DNA of 64,000 bases from Streptomyces sp. NBS 14/10 (GTDB lineage: Bacteria; Actinomycetota; Actinomycetes; Streptomycetales; Streptomycetaceae): NCBI RefSeq assembly GCF_002224125.1, contig NZ_NCSM01000015.1, positions 148,933 through 212,932 of the forward strand, given 5' to 3'. Below, piece by piece: positions 1-8,128 of this stretch. Numbering within the stretch: the first letter of the stretch is position 1; every line of letters starts with the position of its first letter. The notes under the pieces were generated by a model. The model searched no databases. It worked only from the letters and a program-made list of their open reading frames with translations, and had not been told where the DNA came from. The position numbers and the translations under genes are program-made.

Positions 1-6
1 GCGCTG

Positions 7-330
7 TCAGCCGACCCGCCGGGCCAGCACCTGTCCCGGCCGGCTCCCGGACAGGAAACGGTCGGTAGGGGTGAAGCCGTTGCGTTCGTAGAACGCCACC
101 AGTTCGCCCCCGCCGCCGGTCCAGCAGTCGACCCGCAGCAGTTCCACACCGGCCCGCCGGGCCTCCTCGGCGGCATGGGTCAACAGCGCCGCTTCGATGC
201 CCAGACCGGCGTGCCGCCGGTCGGACACCAGCAGCCGGACGTACCGCTCGGGTTCCCCGACCGACGCGATGCTCGGCGCCCAGAATGGCGGGTGCGTCGG
301 CCAGGCTGCCTGGTCTGATGATGCCGCTGT
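7..330 (-). pseudogene. GNAT acetyltransferase, 5'-truncated remnant
   Basis: The minus strand encodes the C-terminal half of a GNAT acetyltransferase. It has the acetyl-CoA loop (RRHAGLGIEAALL, Q/RxxGxG/A type), the helix after it, and the closing strand with FYERNGF before the stop at 7-9. Homology-like sequence (ERYVRLLVSDRRHAG) runs upstream past the GTG at 228. The frame stays open to a stop at 418-420 but contains no ATG or GTG, and the N-terminal substrate-binding half is not recognisable. I read it as a gene that lost its 5' end or is frame-shifted near position 300. A very short gene starting at GTG 228 is possible but would lack half the fold. Confidence 0.55.
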
Positions 331-421
331 GGACGTGGACGAAGGATCGTGGTGAAGTGATCCACCGGGCTGCCCGAACCGGCGTTGCGGACGGTGCGGC
401 TTGCTGCTCAGGAGGCATCAC

Positions 422-607
422 GTGGATATGGGATACCGATGGCTGGTCGTCGTGGCCGCCACCGTCGCCTCAGGGATCTTCATGATCCGTCGAGGTGGCG
501 AAGCGGTGTGGGTCTGGGCCATCGCGATGAGCGCATTCATCATCTACGCGACGGTGTGGACGCTGGCGCGCCTGCGGAACTCTCCGAGCCGTTCCAGGAA
601 GAAGTGA
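422..607 (+). CDS. Small two-helix membrane protein
   Basis: A 61-residue protein of unknown function. I chose GTG 422 over an upstream in-frame TTG at 401 because a perfect AGGAGG lies at 410-415, six bases before it. Two hydrophobic segments are visible (WLVVVAATVASGIFMI and VWVWAIAMSAFIIYATVW), separated by a short RRGGE loop and followed by a basic tail (RSRKK). That suggests a small integral membrane protein with a cytoplasmic C-terminus. It stands alone upstream of the DUF1963-like gene with about 30 bases between them, so co-transcription is possible. Confidence 0.6.
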   Translation: MDMGYRWLVVVAATVASGIFMIRRGGEAVWVWAIAMSAFIIYATVWTLARLRNSPSRSRKK

Positions 608-637
608 CCACATCGTCCGACCAGCTGACCGGAAGCC

Positions 638-1429
638 ATGATGACCAGCACCTCCAGACCGACTGTCGAAGCGATACTCGCCGTTCTTCCCGAACTCGCT
701 CCCCAGGCGCGCGACGCGGTCATATTCCATCCCAAGCGCGCAGAGCCGGACTGCCGGGACAGTTCTATCGGCGGACCACTGCTATGGCCGGCTGGCGAAC
801 CGTGGCCCGAATGCTCCTTGCCCGACGAGAACAGTCCATCTGGCGTGCCTGCCACCCCCATGGTGCCGGTCGCCCAGATCTTCCGCCACGACGCGCCGGG
901 ACCCTGGTGGCCCGCTGGCATCGACCTCTTGCAGATCCTTTGGTGTCCCAATGAACACTGGGATCCGCCGGCCCCGCAGGCCGATGTCAGCCCTGTGCTT
1001 GAGATGCGATGGCGTCGGGCCGCTGACGTGATCAACCAATCGACGGCTCCGCCGCCGCCCTCGCGGCATGAGGAGGACGGCTACCTGCCGCAGGCGTGCG
1101 TCATCACCGCCGAGCACGTGACCGACTTCCCTTTCCGTGAGGAACTGCCGGCAGAGCTCCGTCCGCGGCTTGAGGAACTGGTCCGCGAGACCGGCGACGG
1201 CGCTGACGTCATCACCCGCCTCGCCGGCTGGAAACTCGGTGGTTGGCCAACATGGCACCTGAACCACCCCACAGTCTTTGCCTGCGGTGACTGCGGCACG
1301 GCAATGACACTCCTGTTCACTGTGGCCAGCGACGACGAGACAGGCGTTGTCGTCGGCCGGTGGGGAGACTTGCGCGTTTTCACCTGCCCTGCCGACTACC
1401 GTCACGCGTTCCAGGTAGACCTGCACTGA
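638..1429 (+). CDS. DUF1963-like (YwqG-type) protein
   Basis: A 263-residue cytoplasmic protein. The N-terminal part has the pattern of DUF1963/YwqG proteins: a GGPLLWPAGEPWPEC segment (G-x-P-x-x-P-x-G-x-x-W-P), then a PMVPVAQI strand and an LLQILWCPNEHW strand. Near the C-terminus is a CGDCG pair, then TMLLF-type strands and CPADYRHAF. Family function is unknown, though members often sit near immunity-type genes. The start is ATG 638 or 641. The cysteine pair could bind a metal, which I infer from spacing only. Family assignment is moderately sure; function is unassigned. Confidence 0.6.
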   Translation: MMTSTSRPTVEAILAVLPELAPQARDAVIFHPKRAEPDCRDSSIGGPLLWPAGEPWPECSLPDENSPSGVPATPMVPVAQIFRHDAPGPWWPAGIDLLQILWCPNEHWDPPAPQADVSPVLEMRWRRAADVINQSTAPPPPSRHEEDGYLPQACVITAEHVTDFPFREELPAELRPRLEELVRETGDGADVITRLAGWKLGGWPTWHLNHPTVFACGDCGTAMTLLFTVASDDETGVVVGRWGDLRVFTCPADYRHAFQVDLH

Positions 1430-1469
1430 TCTGAAGCGCGGTGCCCGGCGGGGCCGATATCGACGGCGG

Positions 1470-2048
1470 TCACGCCGGGGTTCGCATCCCTGCGAGCGTG
1501 ACGCTGACGAGCCGGTGGACCGCGGCTTCCGAGGGCAGATCGGCGGCGGCTGTGAGTGAGTGCAGGCAGTAGGCGGCGAGTTCTCGGGGGGCGATGTCGT
1601 CCCGGAGTGCTTGGGCGGCGGCGGCTTGCGCAATCACATCTTCGAAGAGCCGGCTGAGGTGGCGCTGTGCCTGGACGACCGCTTCGCCGCGGTGGAGGAG
1701 CGCCGAAAGTTCCTCTGTGCCCTGGCTGCGTCGGCGGTAGGAGATGAGGGCGTAGTGCTCGAGGACCGCCCGAACCCGATCGCCGGGGTCGGGAAGGCTC
1801 TCGCGGAGTTGGTGAAGCTGTTCGATGTGGCTTGCGATGTGCCGTTCGTGGAATGCGCTCAGGATCGACTCGACGTCGGGGAAGTACTTGTAGAGCGTGG
1901 CCCGGCCGATGCCGACCTTCTCGGCGATCTGCGACATGGTCACCGACATGGGTCCCTGCTCGGAGGCCAGTGACCAGGTGGTGCGCAGGATCGCTTCGCG
2001 CACCGCGTTGCGATGCTCCTCGATCGTCTCGTTCCACAGCTTCGGCAC
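1470..2048 (-). CDS. TetR-family transcriptional repressor
   Basis: About 192 residues. The N-terminal helix-turn-helix is clear: VREAILRTTWSLASEQG, MSVTMSQIAEKVGIGRATLYKYFPDVESILSAF. The ligand-binding C-terminal domain is diverse, as usual. I place the start at GTG 2048, before PKLWNETIEEHRNAVREAI. A TACAAT -10-like hexamer on the same strand (2055-2060) sits so close that the mRNA would be leaderless. The gene is divergent from the methyltransferase at 2204, and a near-perfect 17-bp dyad (2095-2111) in the shared intergenic region is the likely operator. It probably controls itself and the methyltransferase fusion; the ligand is unknown. Confidence 0.85.
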   Translation of the reverse strand: MPKLWNETIEEHRNAVREAILRTTWSLASEQGPMSVTMSQIAEKVGIGRATLYKYFPDVESILSAFHERHIASHIEQLHQLRESLPDPGDRVRAVLEHYALISYRRRSQGTEELSALLHRGEAVVQAQRHLSRLFEDVIAQAAAAQALRDDIAPRELAAYCLHSLTAAADLPSEAAVHRLVSVTLAGMRTPA

Positions 2049-2088
2049 CGCGCCATTGTACGCCGCGCCGCTGGTGCGACGATCCGAC

Positions 2089-2117
2089 TTGACAGCGACA
2101 CTCTGTATCGCAAAAGT
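2089..2117 (+). promoter_or_regulatory. Promoter with TetR-type operator dyad
   Basis: A TTGACA -35 hexamer (2089-2094) is followed at once by a 17-bp dyad, GCGACAC-TCT-GTATCGC (2095-2111), whose arms pair at 6 of 7 positions. A weak -10 candidate (AAAAGT, 2112-2117) follows. The dyad fills the promoter spacer, the classic site for TetR-family repression, and lies between tetR and the methyltransferase gene. Confidence 0.6.
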
Positions 2118-2203
2118 TGTGACTGTCGGCACCGGCCCCGATTGCCGGATGTGCAATCGCGTCGTGGGCGTTGCCGGGCAGCCAAGACGGAAAGGGCGTC
2201 GCC

Positions 2204-3526
2204 ATGACACAGCCGCATTCCCATACCGGGGCTTCTGCCGGGGCCTCGGGGGCACTGGAAGAGCTGTACAGCAGCAGGCCGCCGTGGGACATCGGCCGGC
2301 CCCAGCCGGCGCTTCAGGCCCTCGCTGACGCCGGGGCCATCCGGGGCCGGGTGCTGGACGTCGGCTGTGGCACTGGCGAGCACACCCTGCTCGCGGCTGG
2401 TCTGGGGCTTGACGCCACCGGCATCGACCTCGCCACAAACGCACTGCACACCGCGCAGGGCAAGGCGAGGTCGCGCGGGCTGACCGCCCGCTTCCTGCGC
2501 CACGACGCCCGAGAGCTGGCAGACCTTTCAGGTTCCTTCGACACCGTGCTCGACTCCCTGGTCTTCCACAGCTTCACCAGCGAGGACCGTGCCGCCTACC
2601 TTCGCGGCCTGCGCGCCGTACTGAGGCCGGGCGGCCGCTATTTCATGCTCGGCTTCAGCGACCGGCAGCCGGGCGAGCTGGGACGCCCGCACAAGCTCAC
2701 GGCACAGGAGATCCGTCTTGCTTTCGCCGAGGGATGGTGCGTCGACTCCATCGAACCGGCCACCGTCGCCTCGACCCGCCACCCCGACGGCCTCCAGGGC
2801 TGGTTGGTCTCCGCCACCACGACCGGGTTCTCCGACGTCGACGATGCCCACCCTGCGGCACTGAACGAGGAAGCGGCCCCCGACGTGGGCACCCCCGACG
2901 TGGGCAGCGACATGCTGACCGCACAGGCCCACATCCCAACCGACCGGGCGAGCCGGTACCTCGTCCAACTCTGCCGACACGGCAGCCAGATGACCGGAAT
3001 CCCCGGCCACCGGCCGCGCGCACACACAGCCGGCGGGGCTCCTCCCCGGATCCGGCACGTGGAATGGTCCGACACCTGCGGTGTCCTCGACTTCGGCTTC
3101 GGACAGTGCACTCTGGAAGCCGGTCCCGAAGGGCTGACACTCCGCGCCCGGGCCGACGGTGAGGAACACCTGGGGCGCATCCAGGACGGCATCGCCTCAC
3201 GCATCGAGAAGATCGGTAGACGCGACAACCTGCAGGTGACCTGGCATCGTTCGCAAGCTCCGGTGACAGCGCCGGATGACGCCCCCGACCTGGCGGGCGG
3301 GCCATCCGCTGCACGGTCACCGCTCCGCGCCCACGGCAGGACGGTCGCCTTGTCCGCCGCCGCCCTGCTGGCCCTGGCCGTGCACCTCGGAGTCGGCCGC
3401 GCCTTGGCGGACTCCTCGTGGTCAAGCTGGGCGCTCGTCACCGTCCTCGGCATTGTCGCGGTCAAGGCCGCTGTCATGACGACCGTGGTCATCCGCCGCC
3501 GCAAGACCGCCAGAGCACGCCGCTGA
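2204..3526 (+). CDS. SAM methyltransferase fused to DUF2218 and C-terminal membrane helices
   Basis: About 440 residues from ATG 2204, chosen because GGAAAGG lies 10 bases upstream; an earlier in-frame start at 2171 lacks a site. Residues about 15-215 form a class I methyltransferase: VLDVGCGTGEHTLL is motif I, then GIDLA and the LRPGGRYFML strand. A linker with a short PDVGTPDVG repeat leads to a DUF2218 domain starting at MLTAQAHIPTDRASRYLVQLCRHGSQM and including RIRHVEWSDTCGVLDFGFGQCTLE and the EKIGRRDNLQVTWH end. The last 70 residues carry two membrane segments (VALSAAALLALAVHLGV, WALVTVLGIVAVKAAVMTTVVI) and a basic tail. The three-part architecture is unusual. Likely controlled by the divergent TetR. 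The substrate is unknown. Confidence 0.8.
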   Translation: MTQPHSHTGASAGASGALEELYSSRPPWDIGRPQPALQALADAGAIRGRVLDVGCGTGEHTLLAAGLGLDATGIDLATNALHTAQGKARSRGLTARFLRHDARELADLSGSFDTVLDSLVFHSFTSEDRAAYLRGLRAVLRPGGRYFMLGFSDRQPGELGRPHKLTAQEIRLAFAEGWCVDSIEPATVASTRHPDGLQGWLVSATTTGFSDVDDAHPAALNEEAAPDVGTPDVGSDMLTAQAHIPTDRASRYLVQLCRHGSQMTGIPGHRPRAHTAGGAPPRIRHVEWSDTCGVLDFGFGQCTLEAGPEGLTLRARADGEEHLGRIQDGIASRIEKIGRRDNLQVTWHRSQAPVTAPDDAPDLAGGPSAARSPLRAHGRTVALSAAALLALAVHLGVGRALADSSWSSWALVTVLGIVAVKAAVMTTVVIRRRKTARARR

Positions 3527-3628
3527 GGCCAGACGAGGCGCTCGGCAGAGATACCCCGAGTACCCGGGTGCCCCGGTGCGCGATGAGTTTCCGCCGGGTC
3601 GGGAGTCTGTTCTGGTGACCGTTGTAGG

Positions 3629-3642
3629 GCGTCGTACGACGC
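3629..3642. promoter_or_regulatory. Perfect 14-bp palindrome upstream of DUF899 gene
   Basis: GCGTCGTACGACGC is a perfect palindrome, 30 bases before the DUF899 start and just upstream of its ribosome site. Placement suggests a repressor-binding site; no regulator gene is adjacent. Confidence 0.4.
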
Positions 3643-3672
3643 TGCCCAGCATCAGACACCACGGAGGACACC

Positions 3673-4455
3673 ATGACGACCACGCCGAACGACCCGACCG
3701 CTACGCTGCCCGGCCGCCCGCCCGTCGTCGACCTGGCCACCTGGCAGGCCGCGCGTGACGAGCTTCTGGTCCGCGAGAAGGCCCACACCCGCGAGGGCGA
3801 CGCCCTCGCCGCGGCCCGCCGCCGACTGCCGATGGTGGAGCTCGACGGGACGGTCGAGGTCGTCGGACCCGACGGCCCGGTCCCGTTCCTGGACCTGTTC
3901 CAGGGCCGCGACGAGCTCGTGGTCTACAAGCACATGTGGTACGACGGCGCGCCGCACCAGGGGCAGTGCGAGGGCTGCACGACCACGGCCTGGCACCTGA
4001 AAGACGCCGCTTACCTCAACGCCCGCGGCGTCTCGTTCGCCGTCCTGACCACGGGCCGGTGGGACGAGGTGGCCTCCTACGTCGCGTTCATGGGCTACAC
4101 CCAGCCCTGGTACTCGGTGCGCGGCGTGGCGGGGCCGGTCGGCGGAGACATGGGCTACCTCACCTGCTTCCTACGCGACGGCGACCGCGTGTTCCTCACC
4201 TACTCCACGACGGGCCGCGGAAACGAGCGGGTCAACGGGTCCCTGGGCCTCCTCGACATGACGCCCTACGGCCGCGGCGAGGCATGGGAGGACAACCCCC
4301 AGGGCCGGCCCGAAGGCGGCAGCCCGTGCTGGTCCTGGCGCTCGGACGCGGACGGGAACGCGACCTGGGGCCCGACCAGCCGCCCCGTGCCCCAATGGAC
4401 CCGCCCCGGCGCGACCCCCGTAGAGACTCTCGGCCGGCGCAGCCACCACCACTGA
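3673..4455 (+). CDS. DUF899 thioredoxin-like protein
   Basis: A 260-residue DUF899 protein, complete for the family. Diagnostic features are the N-terminal helix with LATWQAARDELLVREKAHTREGD, the RRLPMVEL strand, DLFQGRDELVVYKHMWYDG, and the CEGCT cysteine pair in the thioredoxin-like fold. The ending DDCPYGRGEAWEDNP-like stretch appears here as MTPYGRGEAWEDNPQGRPEGG. DUF899 proteins are thioredoxin relatives of uncertain redox role. ATG 3673 has a GGAGGA ribosome site about 8 bases upstream. A perfect palindrome at 3629-3642 may regulate it. It faces the minus-strand effector gene ending at 4478. Confidence 0.85.
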   Translation: MTTTPNDPTATLPGRPPVVDLATWQAARDELLVREKAHTREGDALAAARRRLPMVELDGTVEVVGPDGPVPFLDLFQGRDELVVYKHMWYDGAPHQGQCEGCTTTAWHLKDAAYLNARGVSFAVLTTGRWDEVASYVAFMGYTQPWYSVRGVAGPVGGDMGYLTCFLRDGDRVFLTYSTTGRGNERVNGSLGLLDMTPYGRGEAWEDNPQGRPEGGSPCWSWRSDADGNATWGPTSRPVPQWTRPGATPVETLGRRSHHH

Positions 4456-4477
4456 CCCGGCTACGCCGATGACGCGG

Positions 4478-6013
4478 CTATTCCTGATCCCACAGCCGCA
4501 GGGAGTCGTTCAGGAAGCGCTGGCCCTCGGGCGATACGGACCATTTCCACATCCTGTTCCCGGGTTGGTACGGCTCGCCCGGGTGTGCGTTCAGCCACGC
4601 CCGCCATCTGTCCAGATTGCTTCCCTGGTACAGATTGAGGAGCACCGGGACGTTGTTCCGGATGGGCTCGCGGTCCGGGTTCTCCTCAGTCACCTTGGAG
4701 TAGGCCCCGAGGATCGCGGCTATGTACCTGATCGACCCGTCCGAGGTGCGCAGAATCTCCCGACGGCCGTCTTCTCCTTGGTGGGGAAGGTATCCCTCGG
4801 CCTCGATCTGTTTGACGATCTCGGATTGGATGTGCACCTTTCCGGGTCCGGCCGACAGGTGATAGTCGAGCGGCGGCCGAGCGGGAAGCCCGTCCCTGAC
4901 GTCCTGCCACCAGCGGTCCTTGTTCTTCAGCGCTTCCCATGCGATGGCGCCGGCGATGGCCCTCGGGTCGACGTTCCACCTGCGCGCCTCTTGAAGAATG
5001 GTGTCCTTGTGCAGCTCGATCCAGCTCAGCACGGCGAGTTCGTCGCGGGAGTAGGGCTTGCCGTTGCGGTCCACACCCTGAGGGGCCACGGACGGGAAGG
5101 GCAGGGCGTCCGCGCCCCTGAGCTCCCACGAAAGATCCGCGCTCGTAGGCGGCTCGGCGCCGCGTGGCCACGACGGATGCGCTGCGTAGACCTTGTCCAG
5201 AAGCAATCCGAGGCCGGAGGCCCGCGCCCCGTAGGTCTCCTTGATCCGCAACAACTCGCTGTCGTCCAAGTTGTACGCGAACTGGGCGGCTGCCGCCCGG
5301 TTGGCCAGCAGCGCCTTGAGGAACGCGATCTGGTCGTTCGGCGGGACGTCGTCGTCGTGCTTTTCCCACGGGAACGGCGGTTTCCACGGAAGCGGCAGCT
5401 CGGGGATCATTCCGGGCTGGTCCCAGCCGAGCTGCCGGGCGACCTTGTCAGCGGTCTCCTTGGAGACCGCACCGCTGGCGAACGCGCTCACCAGCGCCTT
5501 GATTCCGGTCGGGTCGGACATCAGCCGCCTGATCTGCTCGCTGCTCAGCTGGTTGTAGAAACCGGCGTTGAAATAGGGATCGTTGGCGTGATTGCCGAGC
5601 TCCGCCAGAATCGGCGCGAGGCCGTCGGCCTGCTCCATGCGCCTCGCCAGCGCGGCCCCGGCCTCCGTCGAGCGCGACTGCTGCGCGTACTGGGTCTGCA
5701 GTCGCTGAAAGGCGGCGTTGACGTCCTGGTCGGAGGCGGAGACCAGCTTCGCGGGCGTACCCGCCGTGGGGCCGCCCGCCTCCTGGAACGCCCGGCCGAC
5801 CGTGCTCACACCCCGGTCCGTGTAGAAGGCGGCGGCGATCCACTTCGCCACGGACGAGTCCAGCGACGAGGGTGGCGCGACGCCGCTCTTCTCGACGTCC
5901 CGCAGCGCGGACGACAGGTACGCGCTCACCCACTGCTGAAACTGCTCCGCACCCCGCGTACAGGCCGCGGAATACGCGAAAAGTTTCTCCGGAATCGCCG
6001 ACACCTTGGCCAT
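4478..6013 (-). CDS. Predicted muramidase/transglycosylase-like effector downstream of WXG100-like gene
   Basis: A 511-residue protein without a signal peptide. The N-terminal 200 residues are helical and alanine-rich (AYSAACTRGAEQFQQWVSAYLSS onward), as in type VII secretion substrates. A proline-rich linker (PELPLPWKPPFPW) follows. The C-terminal half resembles the lysozyme/transglycosylase fold: EARRWNVDPRAIAGAIAWEA places a candidate catalytic Glu near residue 360, then SAGPGKVHIQSEI and DGSIRYIAAILGAYS match the later helices of that fold. It lies 15 bases downstream of the WXG100-like gene on the same strand, so the two are probably one operon. Function is inferred from motif pattern; no homologue was named with certainty. 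Confidence 0.55.
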   Translation of the reverse strand: MAKVSAIPEKLFAYSAACTRGAEQFQQWVSAYLSSALRDVEKSGVAPPSSLDSSVAKWIAAAFYTDRGVSTVGRAFQEAGGPTAGTPAKLVSASDQDVNAAFQRLQTQYAQQSRSTEAGAALARRMEQADGLAPILAELGNHANDPYFNAGFYNQLSSEQIRRLMSDPTGIKALVSAFASGAVSKETADKVARQLGWDQPGMIPELPLPWKPPFPWEKHDDDVPPNDQIAFLKALLANRAAAAQFAYNLDDSELLRIKETYGARASGLGLLLDKVYAAHPSWPRGAEPPTSADLSWELRGADALPFPSVAPQGVDRNGKPYSRDELAVLSWIELHKDTILQEARRWNVDPRAIAGAIAWEALKNKDRWWQDVRDGLPARPPLDYHLSAGPGKVHIQSEIVKQIEAEGYLPHQGEDGRREILRTSDGSIRYIAAILGAYSKVTEENPDREPIRNNVPVLLNLYQGSNLDRWRAWLNAHPGEPYQPGNRMWKWSVSPEGQRFLNDSLRLWDQE

Positions 6014-6028
6014 CGTCAGCCCAACCTC

Positions 6029-6325
6029 CTAGTTCCTGGGCTTTTGCTGCGCATGCTGTGCGTGGGCCTGTGTGGTGGCATGGTCCACGTGCGCCTTGAG
6101 CCGTGTGGCCTCTTCCCTGAGGTGGATCAGGGCCGCTCGCTGGCGGGCGAGGTCATGCTCGTACCGCGTGCGTTTCGCGCCCTGCCAGTTGGCGCTGTTC
6201 GGGGTGGACAGGAGCGCCTTGCGCTGCCCGTTGCGCAGCCACAGAAACCAGTCGATCTTCTCGATGAACTGTTTCAGCACCCAGCTCAACCGATCGGCGG
6301 CCTGATAGTCGAACTCGGGCGGCAT
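6029..6325 (-). CDS. WXG100/ESAT-6-like small protein
   Basis: A 98-residue, almost entirely helical protein with a central NWQG (W-x-G) turn at about residues 46-49 flanked by two amphipathic helices. That is the length and architecture of WXG100 (EsxA/EsxB-like) proteins exported by ESX/type VII systems. The first helix contains WVLKQFIEKIDWFLW and the second LARQRAALIHLREEATRLKAHV. It precedes the 511-residue predicted lytic effector by 15 bases, the usual arrangement of a WXG100 partner and its substrate. No secretion-machine genes (EccC and others) are in the window, so export would rely on a system elsewhere. Confidence 0.6.
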   Translation of the reverse strand: MPPEFDYQAADRLSWVLKQFIEKIDWFLWLRNGQRKALLSTPNSANWQGAKRTRYEHDLARQRAALIHLREEATRLKAHVDHATTQAHAQHAQQKPRN

Positions 6326-6423
6326 CGGTCACTCCCCCTGTGTGGATCCCACTCAAGATTTTCAGGGCCGCACCTCCAGGTGTCATTGACTTCAAGCGCA
6401 AAGTTCTTGATCCTCCGTGCACT

Positions 6424-7413
6424 TCACGGGTACATCGACGTCATCAGGTCAAGGCGCTCCGCGTATTCGGACCGGCCGAGGTCTCGGTATGCTCGCGCCC
6501 ACAACGGCTTGAGATCGGCGAAGTGGCCGCTCGGTGCGTTGACGAAGATGTCCTTGAGCCCGAGCAACGCGGTCGCCGGGTGTCCGGCGTCGAGCAGGCG
6601 CTCAGCGTCGGCCAGCGCCGGTTCGAGCGACGACTCCCACGAGCTGATGTAGACCACCGGCTCCCGATCGTTGTAGGCGTCGGCTGGGGCGAGCACGCCG
6701 ATGCCGTCCGCGCCGGGCTCGTGCCGCCACCCCTCCGGTACGTCAAACACGATGTCGAACTCGGTGTCCTCCATGACGGCCGTGCCGTTCCACCGTGAAC
6801 CGGGAAAGGTCCGATCCGGGTGCGGGTGTACGCGGAGTTCGGCGGCCAGCCGGTCAACAAGTCTCCGGTCTTTGGCGCGGGCGTTGACGCGCCACTGGTT
6901 TTGGGCAAGCCACACATCCGGGTCGCGACCAGCCGGGGGCTCCGGGTCCGGGTTCTCGCGCCACCGTCGTAGGGCCCACGACAGCATGAAATCCAAGCCG
7001 GTACGGGTGTCCGCACCGATCAGGGTCACGCCGGGTTCATGGCCGCTGGCCAGAGCGACCGGATGGTCCAGCCTTGTGAGTTCCGGCGCGGGTACCAGCC
7101 AGCCGATCTCGCCGCCGTCGCCGAGGGAGCCGAAGGACACGAACTCGGGCGTGGCGTAGTGGGGCAGCGACGGCTGCCGACGCCGGTTGTCGAATTCCGG
7201 GTAGCCGTCGCAGCCATCGGGCGGGCGGGGAATCGTGGCCAGGTCGAACATGAAGTCGTAGTGGGTTTCCAGCAGGGTGTAATCGTAGCTTTCGTTTTCT
7301 TGGTAGAAGTCGTACGCGTCTTGCCAGGCGATGTCGATCAGTGTGCGGAGCGCGGGCGGAGTGGGGAACGGAAAGAGGTCGTCAACCCACGGCGGCGGTG
7401 TCGAATCGGTCAC
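6424..7413 (-). CDS. Hypothetical protein, SMI1/KNR4 (SUKH)-like pattern
   Basis: A 329-residue cytoplasmic protein. Residues about 85-110 (ATPEFVSFGSLGDGGEIGWLVPAPEL) have the glycine-rich strand-turn-strand seen in SUKH-superfamily immunity proteins. A strand pair (DIVFDVPEGWRHEPGADGIGVLAPADAYNDREPVVYISSWE) follows. The C-terminal 90 residues are helical and TPR-like (PALADAERLLDAGHPATALLGLKDIF onward). It lies on the same strand as the WXG100/effector pair, upstream of it by about 100 bases, so an immunity or chaperone role is conceivable; this is inference. Complete, with no odd composition. Confidence 0.45.
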   Translation of the reverse strand: MTDSTPPPWVDDLFPFPTPPALRTLIDIAWQDAYDFYQENESYDYTLLETHYDFMFDLATIPRPPDGCDGYPEFDNRRRQPSLPHYATPEFVSFGSLGDGGEIGWLVPAPELTRLDHPVALASGHEPGVTLIGADTRTGLDFMLSWALRRWRENPDPEPPAGRDPDVWLAQNQWRVNARAKDRRLVDRLAAELRVHPHPDRTFPGSRWNGTAVMEDTEFDIVFDVPEGWRHEPGADGIGVLAPADAYNDREPVVYISSWESSLEPALADAERLLDAGHPATALLGLKDIFVNAPSGHFADLKPLWARAYRDLGRSEYAERLDLMTSMYP

Positions 7414-7513
7414 GGCACCCGAGGATACTGACGACCATCAGCCGCCCGAAGTGGCCCCCGGACGTACGGTTTTACCGTGGCCCGGCCGCCGAACGCAGCG
7501 GTCACGCTGCCCC

Positions 7514-8101
7514 TCATGGCCGTGTGCCGTTCCCGAACCCCGTCCACCGCAGTTCGGCCGGCAGGTGGCCCATGTCGTTGTACAGCAGCACCGTCGGCGC
7601 CGTTCCGTCGCGGTATTCGATCGCGGTCAGTGCCGTGTTCCCACAGTTCAGCCCCAGCCATCGCACCGGCGGCGCGTCGAGTGCGTGCCGGATGAGCCAG
7701 GCCACCTGATAGGCATGGGTGATCAGGACCTCGTGAGTCTCGGATGCGGCGGGGCGCGCGAACCTGTCGGTGAGGGCATCGGCGAGGCGAGCTCCCGCCG
7801 CGGCCTCCTCGGCGTCGTACCCGTCGAAGAACGCCGCCCACGCCGGTGGCGCGTCGTCCGGTACATGCGGTACGTGATCGATCAGCTCGGCCGCTTCCCG
7901 CACGCCGGCGTTCGGGAGGTGCCTGCCGACGATCTGCGCGCACCGCACCGCCCGGGGGAGGGGGGAATGCCACACCGCGTCGATCGGAAGTGCGGCCAGG
8001 CGCCGCCCGAGCAGTTCCGACTGCCGCTGCCCGATGTCGGTCAGCTCGCCGAACGGGTCCGCCGCTCCGTGCCGTACCAGATACACGTGCCGAGTCGGCA
8101 T
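7514..8101 (-). CDS. Histidine phosphatase family protein
   Basis: A 195-residue phosphoglycerate-mutase-like (histidine phosphatase) enzyme. The phosphoacceptor motif LVRHG is at residues 8-12, the conserved SPLPRAVRCAQ arginine helix is near 66-76, an acidic region follows, and the second catalytic histidine is in LITHAYQ near residue 146. Such enzymes hydrolyse phosphate monoesters; the substrate cannot be predicted. It lies 27 bases downstream of the PPDK-like gene on the same strand, so it is probably translated from the same transcript. Confidence 0.85.
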   Translation of the reverse strand: MPTRHVYLVRHGAADPFGELTDIGQRQSELLGRRLAALPIDAVWHSPLPRAVRCAQIVGRHLPNAGVREAAELIDHVPHVPDDAPPAWAAFFDGYDAEEAAAGARLADALTDRFARPAASETHEVLITHAYQVAWLIRHALDAPPVRWLGLNCGNTALTAIEYRDGTAPTVLLYNDMGHLPAELRWTGFGNGTRP

Positions 8102-8128
8102 CGCCGATCTCCTTTCAGAGTTGCCTTG

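Noticed and set aside
4469..6652. A 727-codon open frame on the plus strand
   Set aside because: It is antisense to the WXG100/effector pair and its residues follow the complement of GC-rich codons, with no family pattern and no ribosome site.
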